A stretch of 64,000 bases of DNA from Planctomycetota bacterium (GTDB lineage: Bacteria; Planctomycetota; UBA1135; UBA2386): contig JADJPQ010000029.1 of the NCBI GenBank assembly GCA_016713175.1, positions 1 to 64,000 of the forward strand. The letters run 5' to 3'. Positions 45,017 through 53,875 of the stretch are shown here, piece after piece. Made by a program: the position numbers and the translations under genes. Below the pieces are notes generated by a model. It was not told the DNA's origin. It saw nothing but the letters and a program-made list of their open reading frames with translations, and did no database searches. Every line of letters begins with the position of its first letter. Within the stretch, counting starts at the first letter, position 1.

Positions 45017-46885
45017 ATGCCCATTCCCACCCGTCTCGGTGCCGGGGCGCTGCTGCTCGCAGCGCTGCCCGCGCAGTCTTTTGCTGACCTCACGACCGCC
45101 ACACCACTCGCCGGTGTGCCACTCTGCAGCGTTGCAACCGGTTGCGGCCTCGCGGCCGGCGACTTCGATCGCGACGGCGATCAGGACCTCGTCGTTCCCG
45201 GCAATCCCGGCCAGACGATCCGCTACTTCCGCAACGACGGCGCCTTCGTCCTGACCGACGAGAGCGCCGGCTGCGGCCTCGGCAACGCCGCGACCGCGCG
45301 CGGCTGCGCCGTCGGTGACGTCGACAACGATGGCGATCTCGACCTGTTCATCGCCAACTGGCGGTCGGCGTCCAGCCTGTTCCTGAACGACGGTTCCGGG
45401 CACTTCACCGAAGTGGCCGCGGCCCGCGGCATCACCCACAACCGGTCGTCGTTCTCGTGCAACTTCGGCGACTACGACCGCGATGGCTGGCTCGACCTGT
45501 ACATCGGCAATCACTACGGGCCGAGCACGGTGCAGGAGCCCAACATCCTGTACCGCAACTCCGGCCATGGCCACTTCGTCGACGTCACCACGGCCGCAGG
45601 GGTCGGCGACCTGGCCCCGACCTTCGCGTCGGCGTTCATGGACTACGACGAAGACGGCTGGCCGGACATCCTGACCATCAACGACAAGGGCCGGTTGCCG
45701 GTGCTGCCGACCCACCTGTACCGCAACAACCGCAACGGCACGTTCACCGAGATCGGCGCCAGCGTCGGCGCCGACTTCTTCATCGACGGCATGGGTCTCG
45801 ACTTCACCGACGCGTTCAACGACGGCGGTGTCGACTTCTATGCCAGCGACACGCCGCCGGATCACCTGTTCGCGGTCTGGAACCCGGCCACCGGTCGCTA
45901 TGTCGATGCGACCAGCCGCTTCGGCATGTTGGCCAACACGCCGGCCGGTTGGGCCTGCAACTTCTTCGACTACGACAACGACGGCTGGCAGGACGTGCAC
46001 ATCGTGCACATGATCACGGCCAACCACGTGTTCCGGAATCCCGGCGCACCGGCCGCCGCGAACGTGCCGTGGGCGAACGTCGCGAGCACCATCGGCCTGG
46101 CACAGCCATGGGAGCAGTTCGTCACGCTGCTGGCCGACTTCGACAATGACGGCGGCATCGATGTCTGCGACCGGTATCAGGTCAGCGGGCCGACGACCCA
46201 GGCGCCGCGCGGGCTCGGCCTGCTGCGCAACCAGGTGGTCCGCGGCAACTGGTTGAAGTTCGCCACGGTCGGCACGGTCTCCAACCGCGACGGCATCGGC
46301 GCGCGGGTCGACGTGATCACCGGCAATCAGCGGCAACGGCAATGGGTCCGCAGCGGCACCGGCTTCCTCGGTTCGTCCGACCTGCGCGTGCACTTCGGAC
46401 TCGGCACCGCGATGCACGCCGACCACGTCGAGATCACCTGGCCGTCGGGTCAGGTGCAGCACCTGACGCACGTCGCGGCCAACCAGATCGTCACCGTCAC
46501 CGAGCCGAAGTTCGCGCTGCGGGCGCCGGCCACCGTCGGCGGCAGCACCGCGCTCGATCTGGCGATCGCCAGCGACGCCGGCCTCGCCTACGCGATGGCG
46601 CTGGCACTGACCGACCAACCGCGCACGGGGTTGCCTGATGGCCGTTTCCTGCCGCTGACGTTCGATGCGCTGTCGATCCTGACTCTGGCTCCGGGCAACG
46701 CGGTGCTGCCGGGTTGCCAGGGCATCCTCGATGCGCAGGGTGCGGCCAGTTCGGCGTTGCATGTGCCGTCGCTGCCGATCCTGCACGGGATGACCATCTA
46801 CGCGACGGCGGTGACGTTCGATCCGCCCCACTTCCCGGTGGTCAAGACCCTGTTCCCCGAGCCGGTCCGGATCGCGTTGCCGTAG
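45017..46885 (+). CDS. Secreted FG-GAP/VCBS repeat protein with ASPIC/UnbV domain
   Basis: The protein has 622 residues and a signal peptide (LGAGALLLAALPAQ). A seven-bladed beta-propeller is suggested by FG-GAP/VCBS repeats with calcium-binding loops: AGDFDRDGDQDLVVPG, VGDVDNDGDLDLFIANW, FGDYDRDGWLDLYIGN, FMDYDEDGWPDIL, FFDYDNDGWQDVHIVH and LADFDNDGGIDVC. The ASPIC/UnbV domain follows at about residues 420-500 (NRDGIGARVDVITGN, SSDLRVHFGLGTAMHADHV, ITWPSGQVQHL). The last 120 residues form a further beta domain that only partly resembles the shared C-terminal module. Such proteins are common in planctomycete secretomes; their role is unknown, with surface binding suspected. Confidence 0.88.
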   Translation: MPIPTRLGAGALLLAALPAQSFADLTTATPLAGVPLCSVATGCGLAAGDFDRDGDQDLVVPGNPGQTIRYFRNDGAFVLTDESAGCGLGNAATARGCAVGDVDNDGDLDLFIANWRSASSLFLNDGSGHFTEVAAARGITHNRSSFSCNFGDYDRDGWLDLYIGNHYGPSTVQEPNILYRNSGHGHFVDVTTAAGVGDLAPTFASAFMDYDEDGWPDILTINDKGRLPVLPTHLYRNNRNGTFTEIGASVGADFFIDGMGLDFTDAFNDGGVDFYASDTPPDHLFAVWNPATGRYVDATSRFGMLANTPAGWACNFFDYDNDGWQDVHIVHMITANHVFRNPGAPAAANVPWANVASTIGLAQPWEQFVTLLADFDNDGGIDVCDRYQVSGPTTQAPRGLGLLRNQVVRGNWLKFATVGTVSNRDGIGARVDVITGNQRQRQWVRSGTGFLGSSDLRVHFGLGTAMHADHVEITWPSGQVQHLTHVAANQIVTVTEPKFALRAPATVGGSTALDLAIASDAGLAYAMALALTDQPRTGLPDGRFLPLTFDALSILTLAPGNAVLPGCQGILDAQGAASSALHVPSLPILHGMTIYATAVTFDPPHFPVVKTLFPEPVRIALP

Positions 46886-47041
46886 TCACGGCACGACGAT
46901 CCGCACCGCCGGCGGCGCGGCGGCCGCGGCTCGATGACATCAGGGAAACGCCGCGGGCGGCGTTCCGTCACCGCCGCGGCGTGGCGCGAACGCTGTCCGC
47001 CGCCGCCGACCCTCGTCGCTCCTTCGGGTGGAACCAAGACC

Positions 47042-48109
47042 ATGAACTCCACCCGCTTCACGCGTTCCCTCCTGCTGGCCATCGCCAGCCTCCCCACCAC
47101 CCTGGCCGCGCAACGCCTGGTCGCCATCGACGCCAACGGCACGTTGGCAGTCGTCGACAAGGCCACCGGAGCGTTGATCCCCGGCGCCAACGTGATTCCC
47201 GCAGTCGGCACGACGTCCGGCATGGCCCGCGACCTCGTGAGCGGCACCGCCTGGGTGATCTCCAGCACCAGCGATGCGCTTTACACCCTCGACCTCCCGT
47301 CCGGCAACACCGCCCTGGTCGGTCCGTTCGGCGACCCGGCTTTCGTCATGCACGGCCTCGAATGGGACGGCAGCAGCCAGACCCTGTTCGCCACGTCAGC
47401 GCACAACGGCGGCCTCTATCGTCTGGACACCACGACCGGGGCGGCGACGCTGATCGGCCTGACCAGCCTGCCCGGCTTCCTGAACCTCGCCTACGACGCC
47501 GCCGATGACGTGATGTTCCTGACCTCGTCGGGCACCGACGCGCTGTACACCGTCGACCGGGCCACCGGTGCGGTGACCGGCGTCGGGCCGCTCAGCGGAC
47601 CGCCCAGCATCAACGGACTCGCCTGGGACAGCGACCTCGACATCCTGTGGGGTGTCGACAACATCCAGGATCAGTTGTTCGCCATCGACCAGCGCACCGG
47701 CCGCGCGCTGTCGATCGGCGCAACCGCCGGCAACCTGCTCGGCCTGTGCTACGTCCCGGGCGGCAACGCCAGTGTCGTGCGGCACGAACACGGCTGCGGC
47801 AACACCACGATCGTCGTGACCGGCACCCCGCGACCCGGTGGCGTCGTGCACACGCGTCTGGGCAATGCCGCCGGCGTGCCGCTGATCGGCCTGGGGCTCC
47901 TGCCGACGAACACGCCATTCTGCACCTGCACGATCGGCCACGAGTGGTCGGCCTCGTTCTTCGGCAACGCCAACATGCTGGCCGTGCCGCCGGGCCCGGC
48001 GTTCGTCGGCGTCAGCTTCGCGGTGCAGGGTGCCGCGGTGTTCGCGCCTGGAGGCTGCGCCGATCCGATGGTGAACCTGACCGACACGCTGGTCGTCACG
48101 ATCGGCTGA
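47042..48109 (+). CDS. Secreted beta-propeller protein with the shared C-terminal module
   Basis: The protein has 355 residues from ATG 47042 and a signal peptide (LLLAIASLPTTLAAQ). Residues about 25-240 form a beta-propeller of YVTN/NHL or DUF4394-like type, with repeated LYTLDLPSGNTALVG, LYRLDTTTGAATLIG, LYTVDRATGAVTGVG and LFAIDQRTGRALSIG strands spaced about 43 residues apart. From HGCGNTTIVVTGTPRPGG to the end (LTDTLVVTIG), it matches the C-terminal module of other secreted proteins here, with four cysteines in this copy. The stop codon TGA abuts the stop of the convergent mrfB gene (TGATCA at 48107-48112). Confidence 0.85.
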   Translation: MNSTRFTRSLLLAIASLPTTLAAQRLVAIDANGTLAVVDKATGALIPGANVIPAVGTTSGMARDLVSGTAWVISSTSDALYTLDLPSGNTALVGPFGDPAFVMHGLEWDGSSQTLFATSAHNGGLYRLDTTTGAATLIGLTSLPGFLNLAYDAADDVMFLTSSGTDALYTVDRATGAVTGVGPLSGPPSINGLAWDSDLDILWGVDNIQDQLFAIDQRTGRALSIGATAGNLLGLCYVPGGNASVVRHEHGCGNTTIVVTGTPRPGGVVHTRLGNAAGVPLIGLGLLPTNTPFCTCTIGHEWSASFFGNANMLAVPPGPAFVGVSFAVQGAAVFAPGGCADPMVNLTDTLVVTIG

Positions 48110-48970
48110 TCAGGCGCCGAGCAACCCCCAGATCGCGACCAGGCTCAGCACATCGAGCCGGTTGTGTTCGAGCACGCGGTCGATCGGCCCGGTGCCATCG
48201 CGGATCCAATCGAAGAACGCGGCCGGCGCTTCGCTGCCCGGCAAGTCGTCGTCGCGCCACAGGCCGAGCTTGCATTCCTCGACGGTGCGCAGCCGGACGT
48301 CACTGAGTTCCTTGCCCCACTGCCGCCGCGCGATGTGGTACAGGTCGAGATGGCGCTCGGTCAGCACCGGCGCCACCTGCTTGTGCACGAGCAGGCGCGC
48401 GGCGATCCGATGGCGATCGAAGCTCTTGCCGACGAACGTCACCGGCACCGGCCGCGCTGCCAGGTGCTCGGCAAACCACGACAGCAACGCCGGCTCCTCG
48501 CCGAAGTCGCGCAGGAACGCCTGCTCGAGCACGACGCCGTCGGTGGTCAGGAAGGCGACGCCGAACGCGAACACGACGGTGCCGGCGCCGCCGGCGAGTC
48601 CGGTGGTTTCGGTGTCGAGGAACAGCACGCGATCCTGCTGCACGGCCGCAGGATCCGCGAGTCGGCCAAGCGCCGCGACCCGCGCCGGATCGGCATCGCG
48701 CGCCGCCGCCAGCGAACGTTCGCCATGCGGATGCGACCACGGATAGCACAGCCGCCGCCGCCACAAGGGCCCGTGCGGCGTGACGATCTCCTCGCCGGCC
48801 GGTAGCGCCACCTTGCTGCGTGGCTTGACGAAGCCGGCGAAGCGCCGCTGCAGGAACGCACGGACTTCCGGGCGCGAAGCGTCGGCCGGCGGCGCGGCCT
48901 CCGGTGGCGGCACCGTGCGATCCTGGACCTTGAACACCCGCCGCAGCTTGTCGCGATCAGGCGCCACCAT
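48110..48970 (-). CDS. mrfB: MrfB-type RNase H-like (DEDD) exonuclease
   Basis: The protein has about 286 residues from ATG 48970. The domain at about residues 110-280 is a DEDD-type 3'-5' exonuclease of the YprB family: LFLDTETTGLAGGAGTVVFAFGVAF (near 115; Asp and Glu ligands), a central FVGKSFDRHRIAARL (Asp), and a late VLEHNRLDVLSL (Asp). The N-terminal 100 residues are a basic linker. It sits immediately downstream of an MrfA-type helicase with overlapping stop and start (TGATG), as in Bacillus subtilis, where mrfA (yprA) and mrfB (yprB) form a UvrA-independent repair operon for mitomycin C damage. A similar repair role is likely here. Confidence 0.9.
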   Translation of the reverse strand: MVAPDRDKLRRVFKVQDRTVPPPEAAPPADASRPEVRAFLQRRFAGFVKPRSKVALPAGEEIVTPHGPLWRRRLCYPWSHPHGERSLAAARDADPARVAALGRLADPAAVQQDRVLFLDTETTGLAGGAGTVVFAFGVAFLTTDGVVLEQAFLRDFGEEPALLSWFAEHLAARPVPVTFVGKSFDRHRIAARLLVHKQVAPVLTERHLDLYHIARRQWGKELSDVRLRTVEECKLGLWRDDDLPGSEAPAAFFDWIRDGTGPIDRVLEHNRLDVLSLVAIWGLLGA

Positions 48971-51255
48971 CAGCGGGACTCCGCCAGCATCGCCCGCAGG
49001 ATGGCGACCGCCACGCTCTTGCTGCGGTTGCCCAGGCTCGGCGCCGGACCGATGCAGCCCGGACACCCGCTGCGGCAGCGACACTTCTCGGCAACGCCGA
49101 GTGCGGCGCGCAGGATCTCGCGGTGCGTGTGGAACAGCCGTTCGGCCAGACCGACGCCGCACGGCACGCGGTCGTACAGCACCAACGTCGGCGCCTCGAA
49201 GTGCGGGTGCAGCACCTCGGCCAGCACCCGGACATCACCCGGATCGACATGCAGGAACAACGGCACCAGCCCCTGCAGCAATTCGCCGACGCCGTGCAGG
49301 CAGCTCGCCTCGCCACCGCGCTGCAGCCCCAGTCGCGCGACCAATTCGGGCCGCAACGCCAGCGCGCACGCTTCGGTGTCGAACTCCTCCGGCGGCAGGT
49401 TGATGTCGCCGATGCCGACGTTCTCGCGCGAGTAGAACTTGATCTTCTTGAACGCCTTGGCGAGCGTGCTGACGTGCACTTCGCCGCGGTGCGCGTCGTA
49501 GCCGGCATGTGGCTGCGTCTCGTCGATGCGCAGCACCCGCACCTCGGTCTCGGTGTCGGCTTCGGTGTAGTAGTCGGCATCGACCTTGCGGACGAACGCG
49601 CGCCGGTCGTGCCAGTCGAGCCGCTCGACCAGATACGTCTCGCCCTGCAGACCGTAGATCGCGCCCTGGTGCACCTCGACGATCGCCGACGGCCGATCGA
49701 TCTCGGCCAGCACCTTCCGCGACTCGACGTCCTGGATGGTCACGTTGTCCAGATCGGCGGCGTTCAGGCTGACACCCTCCGCCGGATAGGTGTCACTGGC
49801 GTAGTGCCAACGGCCGCCCTGGTGCACCAGCACGCCGAGATCCTGCGCCAGAAACGTCAGCACGTCGGCGACGCCGGGCGCCTGGCCGAAGCCATCGCCG
49901 TCGGCAAACGGCAGTTCGAACGCCGCACAGCGCACGTGGTTGGTCAGGATGATGGCGTTGTCCGGATCGATCGACACCTGTTCGCGCGGCGCATCGAACA
50001 GGTAGCCCGGATCGTGCATCAGGTACTGGTCCATCGCCGCCGAACGCGCGACGAACACCACGGCGCTCTCCTGCGTCCGCCGCCCGACGCGGCCGGCGCG
50101 CTGGAACGTCGAACTGACGGTGCCGGGGTAGCCGACCAGCACGCAGACATCGAGGCTGCCGATGTCGACGCCGAGTTCGAGCGCGCTGGTCGACACCACC
50201 GTCTTGATGCTGCCGTCCCGCAAGCCGCGTTCGATCTTGCGCCGCAGCTCCGGCAGGTAACCGCCGCGATAGCCGGCGACCTGCTGCTGGTCGACGTGGC
50301 GCTTGCCGGCTTCGTCGCGCAGGTATTTCAGCAGCACCTCGGTGCCATTGCGCGAGCGGGCGAAGAAGATCGTCTGCAGGCCGCTCTGCAGCAGTTCGCC
50401 GCCGAGCTGCCGCGCCGCTTCGCTGGCCGGCACCCGCAGTCCCGAGGCCTCGCTGAGCAACCGCGGATTCAGGAACAGGAAGTGCTTGGCGCCACGCGGC
50501 GAACCGTCCTCGTCGACGACCTCGACCGGCCGTTCGAACAGCCGCTTGCCGTGTTCGCCGGGATTGCTGATCGTCGCCGACGCCCCGCAGAACACCGGGT
50601 TGCTGCCGTAGTGCCGGCAGATGCGCTGCAACCGCCGCAACACGTTGGCGACGTGCGAACCGTAGATGCCCGACAGCGTGTGCAGTTCGTCGACGACGAT
50701 GGTGCGCAGACCGGCGAACAGGCCCTGCCACTTGGTGTGGTTGGGCAGGATGCCGGCATGCAGCATGTGCGGGTTGGTCAGCACCAGCGCGCCGCGGTCG
50801 CGCAGCGCCTGGCGGATCGGCGGCGGCGTATCGCCATCGTAGACGGCGACAGTCAGGTCCGGCCGACCGACGCCGAGCAGCAGCCGTTCGAGTTCGGCCA
50901 TCTGGTCGCGGGCCAGCGCCTTGGTCGGAAACACGTAGAGAGCGCGCGCGTCGAGGCCTTCGCGCACGAGGCCATCGAGCACTGGCAGGTGATAGCACAA
51001 CGACTTGCCCGACGCCGTGCCGGTGGCGACGACCACGTCGCGCCGCGCGTGCAGCAGGTCGGCGGCCTGGCGCTGGTGCGAATACAATTCGACGATGCCG
51101 CGCGCCTCGACCGCGGATTTCAGCCGCGGCTCGACCCAGTCGGGGAACGGTTGCAGCCGCGCCGGCCGCGGCGGCTGCCGATGGCAGGCTTCGACCACGC
51201 CCGGCGGCTCGCCCTCACCCGCACGCAACTTGCGTACGAAGTCACTCAGGTCCAT
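48970..51255 (-). CDS. mrfA: MrfA-type DEAD/DEAH-box helicase with DUF1998-type cysteine cluster
   Basis: The protein has 761 residues from ATG 51255 (MDLSDFVRKL); an upstream start at 51282 is possible. Motifs run in order: Q-like SHQRQAADLL, Walker A VATGTASGKSLCYHLP (near 76), FPTKALARDQ, LTNPHMLH, VVDELHTLSG (motif II, near 187), CGASATISNP (motif III), STSALELGVDIG and QRAGRVGRR (motifs V-VI). The C-terminal domain has the four-cysteine cluster C-x-C-x3-GCPGC (near 723-733) that defines the MrfA/YprA C-terminal (DUF1998) domain. The family helicases unwind DNA in the 3'-5' direction and act in interstrand-crosslink and adduct repair. It is the first gene of the two-gene unit with mrfB. 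Confidence 0.92.
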   Translation of the reverse strand: MDLSDFVRKLRAGEGEPPGVVEACHRQPPRPARLQPFPDWVEPRLKSAVEARGIVELYSHQRQAADLLHARRDVVVATGTASGKSLCYHLPVLDGLVREGLDARALYVFPTKALARDQMAELERLLLGVGRPDLTVAVYDGDTPPPIRQALRDRGALVLTNPHMLHAGILPNHTKWQGLFAGLRTIVVDELHTLSGIYGSHVANVLRRLQRICRHYGSNPVFCGASATISNPGEHGKRLFERPVEVVDEDGSPRGAKHFLFLNPRLLSEASGLRVPASEAARQLGGELLQSGLQTIFFARSRNGTEVLLKYLRDEAGKRHVDQQQVAGYRGGYLPELRRKIERGLRDGSIKTVVSTSALELGVDIGSLDVCVLVGYPGTVSSTFQRAGRVGRRTQESAVVFVARSAAMDQYLMHDPGYLFDAPREQVSIDPDNAIILTNHVRCAAFELPFADGDGFGQAPGVADVLTFLAQDLGVLVHQGGRWHYASDTYPAEGVSLNAADLDNVTIQDVESRKVLAEIDRPSAIVEVHQGAIYGLQGETYLVERLDWHDRRAFVRKVDADYYTEADTETEVRVLRIDETQPHAGYDAHRGEVHVSTLAKAFKKIKFYSRENVGIGDINLPPEEFDTEACALALRPELVARLGLQRGGEASCLHGVGELLQGLVPLFLHVDPGDVRVLAEVLHPHFEAPTLVLYDRVPCGVGLAERLFHTHREILRAALGVAEKCRCRSGCPGCIGPAPSLGNRSKSVAVAILRAMLAESR

Positions 51256-51360
51256 GTCCGGACCTCCGCGAACCAGTACCACCCATGGCGACGCATGCTA
51301 CGCCCCCCGGCCCATCGGCGACACATCGCGCCGACCTGATGCGGTCGGTATCGTGCACCG

Positions 51361-52722
51361 ATGCCTTCCGGTCCTTCCCGCCGCGATTTCCTCGTGGGCG
51401 CCGCCGGCGCCGCCTCCCTCGCCTCGCTGCCCGGCCGCGCGCCGGCCGCGTTCAAGCACCGTTCCCCGAACGCTCGCCTGCGGATCGCGCAGATCGGCTG
51501 CGGCGGCAAGGGCCTGTCCGACATGCAGGCCTGCGCCCAGAACCACGACATCGTCGCGCTCTGCGACGTCGACGACGGCAAGGCGGCGAATGCGCGCAAC
51601 GAACAGGCGAAGGCGACCTTCTACCATGATTGGCGCGACCTGCTCGATCGCGAGAAGCTCGACGCGGTGGTGATCTCGACCCCTGATCACATGCACGCCA
51701 TTCCGGCGTTGTGCGCGATGCAGCTCGGCTTGCACGTGTTCGTGCAGAAGCCGCTGGTGCACACGGTCGAGGAAGCGCGCGCACTGTTGGCGGCCAGCAA
51801 GAAGTTCAAGGTCGTCACCTCGATGGGCAACCAGGGCACCTGCCTGCCCGGATTCCGCGAGGCCGCCGAGGTCGTCCGCAGCGGCGCGATCGGCCAGGTC
51901 ACCGAGGTGCATGTGTGGACCGACCGGCCGGAGAATGGCAAGGTGTCGTTCTGGTCACAGGGCATCGAGCGTCCCAAGCACATCGACGCGATCCCGGCGA
52001 CCTTCCGCTGGGACCTGTGGCTTGGCGCCGCCGCCTACCGGCCGTTCGCTGGCCCGCGCAAGGACACGCCGTTCCGCGGCTATGCGCCGTTCCACTGGCG
52101 CGGCTTCTGGGACTTCGGCACCGGCGCGATCGGCGACATGGCCTGCCACGTCGCCAACCTGCCGTACTTCGCGCTCGAACTCGGCTCGCCTGAATGGGTC
52201 GAAGCCGAGTCGTCGGGCGTCAACGACGAGACCGGGCCCAAGCAGTCGACGATCCGCTGCCAGTTCCCGGCCAACGGCAAGCGCGGGAAGGTCCTGTTCA
52301 CCTGGTACGACGGTGGCCGGGTCCCGCCGCAGGATCTGCTGCCCGGCGTCGTCTGGCGCGGCGGTGGTTTCCTGCTGAAGGGCACCGAGGGCACGCTGTA
52401 CTCGCCGACCGACTACGGCGAGAGCTACGATCTCTACCCGAAGGAGAAGTTCGCCGACTACAAGAAGCCGGATCCGACGTTGCCGCGCGTCGACGGCATC
52501 CACGCCGAATGGCTCGATTGCATCGCGACGGGCAAGCAGCCGATGGCGAGCTTCGACTACGCGGCGCCGTTCACCGAAGCGATGCTGCTCGGCAATGTCG
52601 CGCTGCGGGTCGGCAAGCGGATTGCCTGGGATCCGGCCGCGATGCGTTGCCCGGGCACTCCCGAGGCCGATCGGTTCCTGCGCAAGGAGTACCGGCGCGA
52701 ATTCCAGTTGCCGCGAGTCTGA
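51361..52722 (+). CDS. Tat-exported Gfo/Idh/MocA-family oxidoreductase
   Basis: The protein has 453 residues with a Tat signal (SRRDFLVGAAGAASLASL). The NAD(P)-binding Rossmann domain begins LRIAQIGCGGKGLSDM (near 43), with VALCDVDDGKA and VVISTPDHMHAI; FVQKPLVHTVEEA is the EKP motif with Glu replaced by Gln. The second domain (about 165-430) has GAIGQVTEVHVWTDRP and FHWRGFWDFGTGAIGDMACHV. Planctomycetes and Bacteroidota encode large families of these exported proteins, often near sulfatases, and they probably act on sugars, some as glycoside-modifying enzymes that keep NAD bound. Substrate unknown. It is transcribed away from mrfA, with 105 bases between start codons. Confidence 0.92.
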   Translation: MPSGPSRRDFLVGAAGAASLASLPGRAPAAFKHRSPNARLRIAQIGCGGKGLSDMQACAQNHDIVALCDVDDGKAANARNEQAKATFYHDWRDLLDREKLDAVVISTPDHMHAIPALCAMQLGLHVFVQKPLVHTVEEARALLAASKKFKVVTSMGNQGTCLPGFREAAEVVRSGAIGQVTEVHVWTDRPENGKVSFWSQGIERPKHIDAIPATFRWDLWLGAAAYRPFAGPRKDTPFRGYAPFHWRGFWDFGTGAIGDMACHVANLPYFALELGSPEWVEAESSGVNDETGPKQSTIRCQFPANGKRGKVLFTWYDGGRVPPQDLLPGVVWRGGGFLLKGTEGTLYSPTDYGESYDLYPKEKFADYKKPDPTLPRVDGIHAEWLDCIATGKQPMASFDYAAPFTEAMLLGNVALRVGKRIAWDPAAMRCPGTPEADRFLRKEYRREFQLPRV

Positions 52723-52764
52723 GGGTCTGCCGGCAGGACGGTTGCCGGAGGCGCGCCCGTTGGA

Positions 52765-53796
52765 CTACGTGCGCGCACGCCGGCCGAATACTTCGGCGAT
52801 CGAACCGGCTTCGAGCACGGCGATCGCCCAACGGTCGATGTCGGCCGCCGAAGCCTGCTCGACGCGCGTCTTGATCCGTGCAGGCACGACGCCAAAGCGC
52901 GCGCGCAGCAGACGGAGCAGCAATTCGGCGCGGCCGAGGGCCTTGCCTTTCGCCGTACCACGGGCTTCGCCACGCGCTTCGCCACGCGCTTCGCCACGCG
53001 CTTCGCCGCGCGCCTCACCCTTTGCCAACAGCTTCTGTGCAGTACTCATGATCGAACACTCCCGTCGCCGCAACACCGTCTCGAACGCCCGCAGCAACCG
53101 CGCAGGGGTCACTTCGGTCGTCCGCAGGAAGTAAGAGCATAGCCGCTCGATCGCCGCCCGGCCGCCTGTACCATTGTCGACTGCACGGATCAGGTCGCCC
53201 CAACGGTGCACCGCCGCCAGCGCCTGCCGCGCCGAATACGTCCGCAGGAATCGAAGGCACAGCAGCACCAGCTTCGCGAGTGCGGTCATGACCCTGCGCC
53301 GCAGCGCCTCCTCGGTCACCCGGCTCAGATCGTCCACCGGCAGTCCCAGTCCGGGCAGCCAGCGGAGCAAAGCGGCGATCGCCTGGGGCGGCACCTCGAG
53401 CAGGCGCAACAGTTGCCTGCCACCAGGAAAAGGCGTCGGCGCATGCCAGAGCAAGATTGGAATCCAGCCAATCGGCGAGTCGTCGGCAACGCGAACATCC
53501 TCGGACAGATGCCGGACGTAGCGCTCGATCTGCCGACGCACTCTCGGGTCGCGATAGCTCTTGTGTTCGGGACAGAGCCCGACCCGTAGCCTGCAACCAC
53601 GGACCCGGATCGCGAACGCCAGGTCCAACCGGTGCACCCGCAAACGCCGATCGACGACAGCATCCTGGAGCGAGACCAGGGTCCGCCAGTCGAGCACCGC
53701 AACCAGTTCCTTTGGCAGTACGGAACGAAGCCAGCCCGCGGCGTGCCGCGGCGCCGAGAATGTGCTTTGGAACAGGTGATCGTGGTGATTGCCCAT
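52765..53796 (-). CDS. Rpn-family recombination-promoting nuclease (PD-(D/E)XK, former transposase_31)
   Basis: The protein has 343 residues from ATG 53796; an upstream start at 53916 would add a low-complexity segment. The N-terminal domain (1 to about 130) carries the family pattern: DHLFQSTFSAPRHAAGWLRSVLP, RRLRVHRLDLAFAIRV (catalytic Asp), and VGLCPEHKSYRDPRVRRQIERYV, where EHK is the catalytic E-x-K of the PD-(D/E)XK fold. Rpn proteins cleave DNA and promote recombination, and carry a variable C-terminal part. Here that part is a GEAR repeat (near 257-275) encoded by 12-bp units, then a helical region. The middle domain (about 130-250) is helical. A role in phage defence or genome plasticity is suspected for the family. 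Confidence 0.85.
   Translation of the reverse strand: MGNHHDHLFQSTFSAPRHAAGWLRSVLPKELVAVLDWRTLVSLQDAVVDRRLRVHRLDLAFAIRVRGCRLRVGLCPEHKSYRDPRVRRQIERYVRHLSEDVRVADDSPIGWIPILLWHAPTPFPGGRQLLRLLEVPPQAIAALLRWLPGLGLPVDDLSRVTEEALRRRVMTALAKLVLLCLRFLRTYSARQALAAVHRWGDLIRAVDNGTGGRAAIERLCSYFLRTTEVTPARLLRAFETVLRRRECSIMSTAQKLLAKGEARGEARGEARGEARGEARGTAKGKALGRAELLLRLLRARFGVVPARIKTRVEQASAADIDRWAIAVLEAGSIAEVFGRRART
52964..53020 (-). repeat. 12-bp tandem repeat encoding GEAR units
   Basis: The plus-strand unit GCTTCGCCACGC occurs three times in a row (52964-52999), a fourth time with one change (53000-53011), then as a partial unit to 53020. It encodes repeated Gly-Glu-Ala-Arg in the Rpn-family nuclease, and as 12 is divisible by three, copy-number change keeps the frame. 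Confidence 0.85.
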
Positions 53797-53875
53797 GGGT
53801 CCTCCTCTCTCCAAGAGGGGGGACGGGGGCAGACACCGAGCGGAATTCCAGCGCCGCGAAGGCGCCGGGACCGTG

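Noticed and set aside
52964..53020. CRISPR-like short repeats
   Set aside because: The units are 12 bp without spacers and encode GEAR repeats in frame.
52765..53796. Insertion sequence transposase
   Set aside because: The protein is of the Rpn type formerly called transposase_31; there are no flanking inverted repeats or IS structure.
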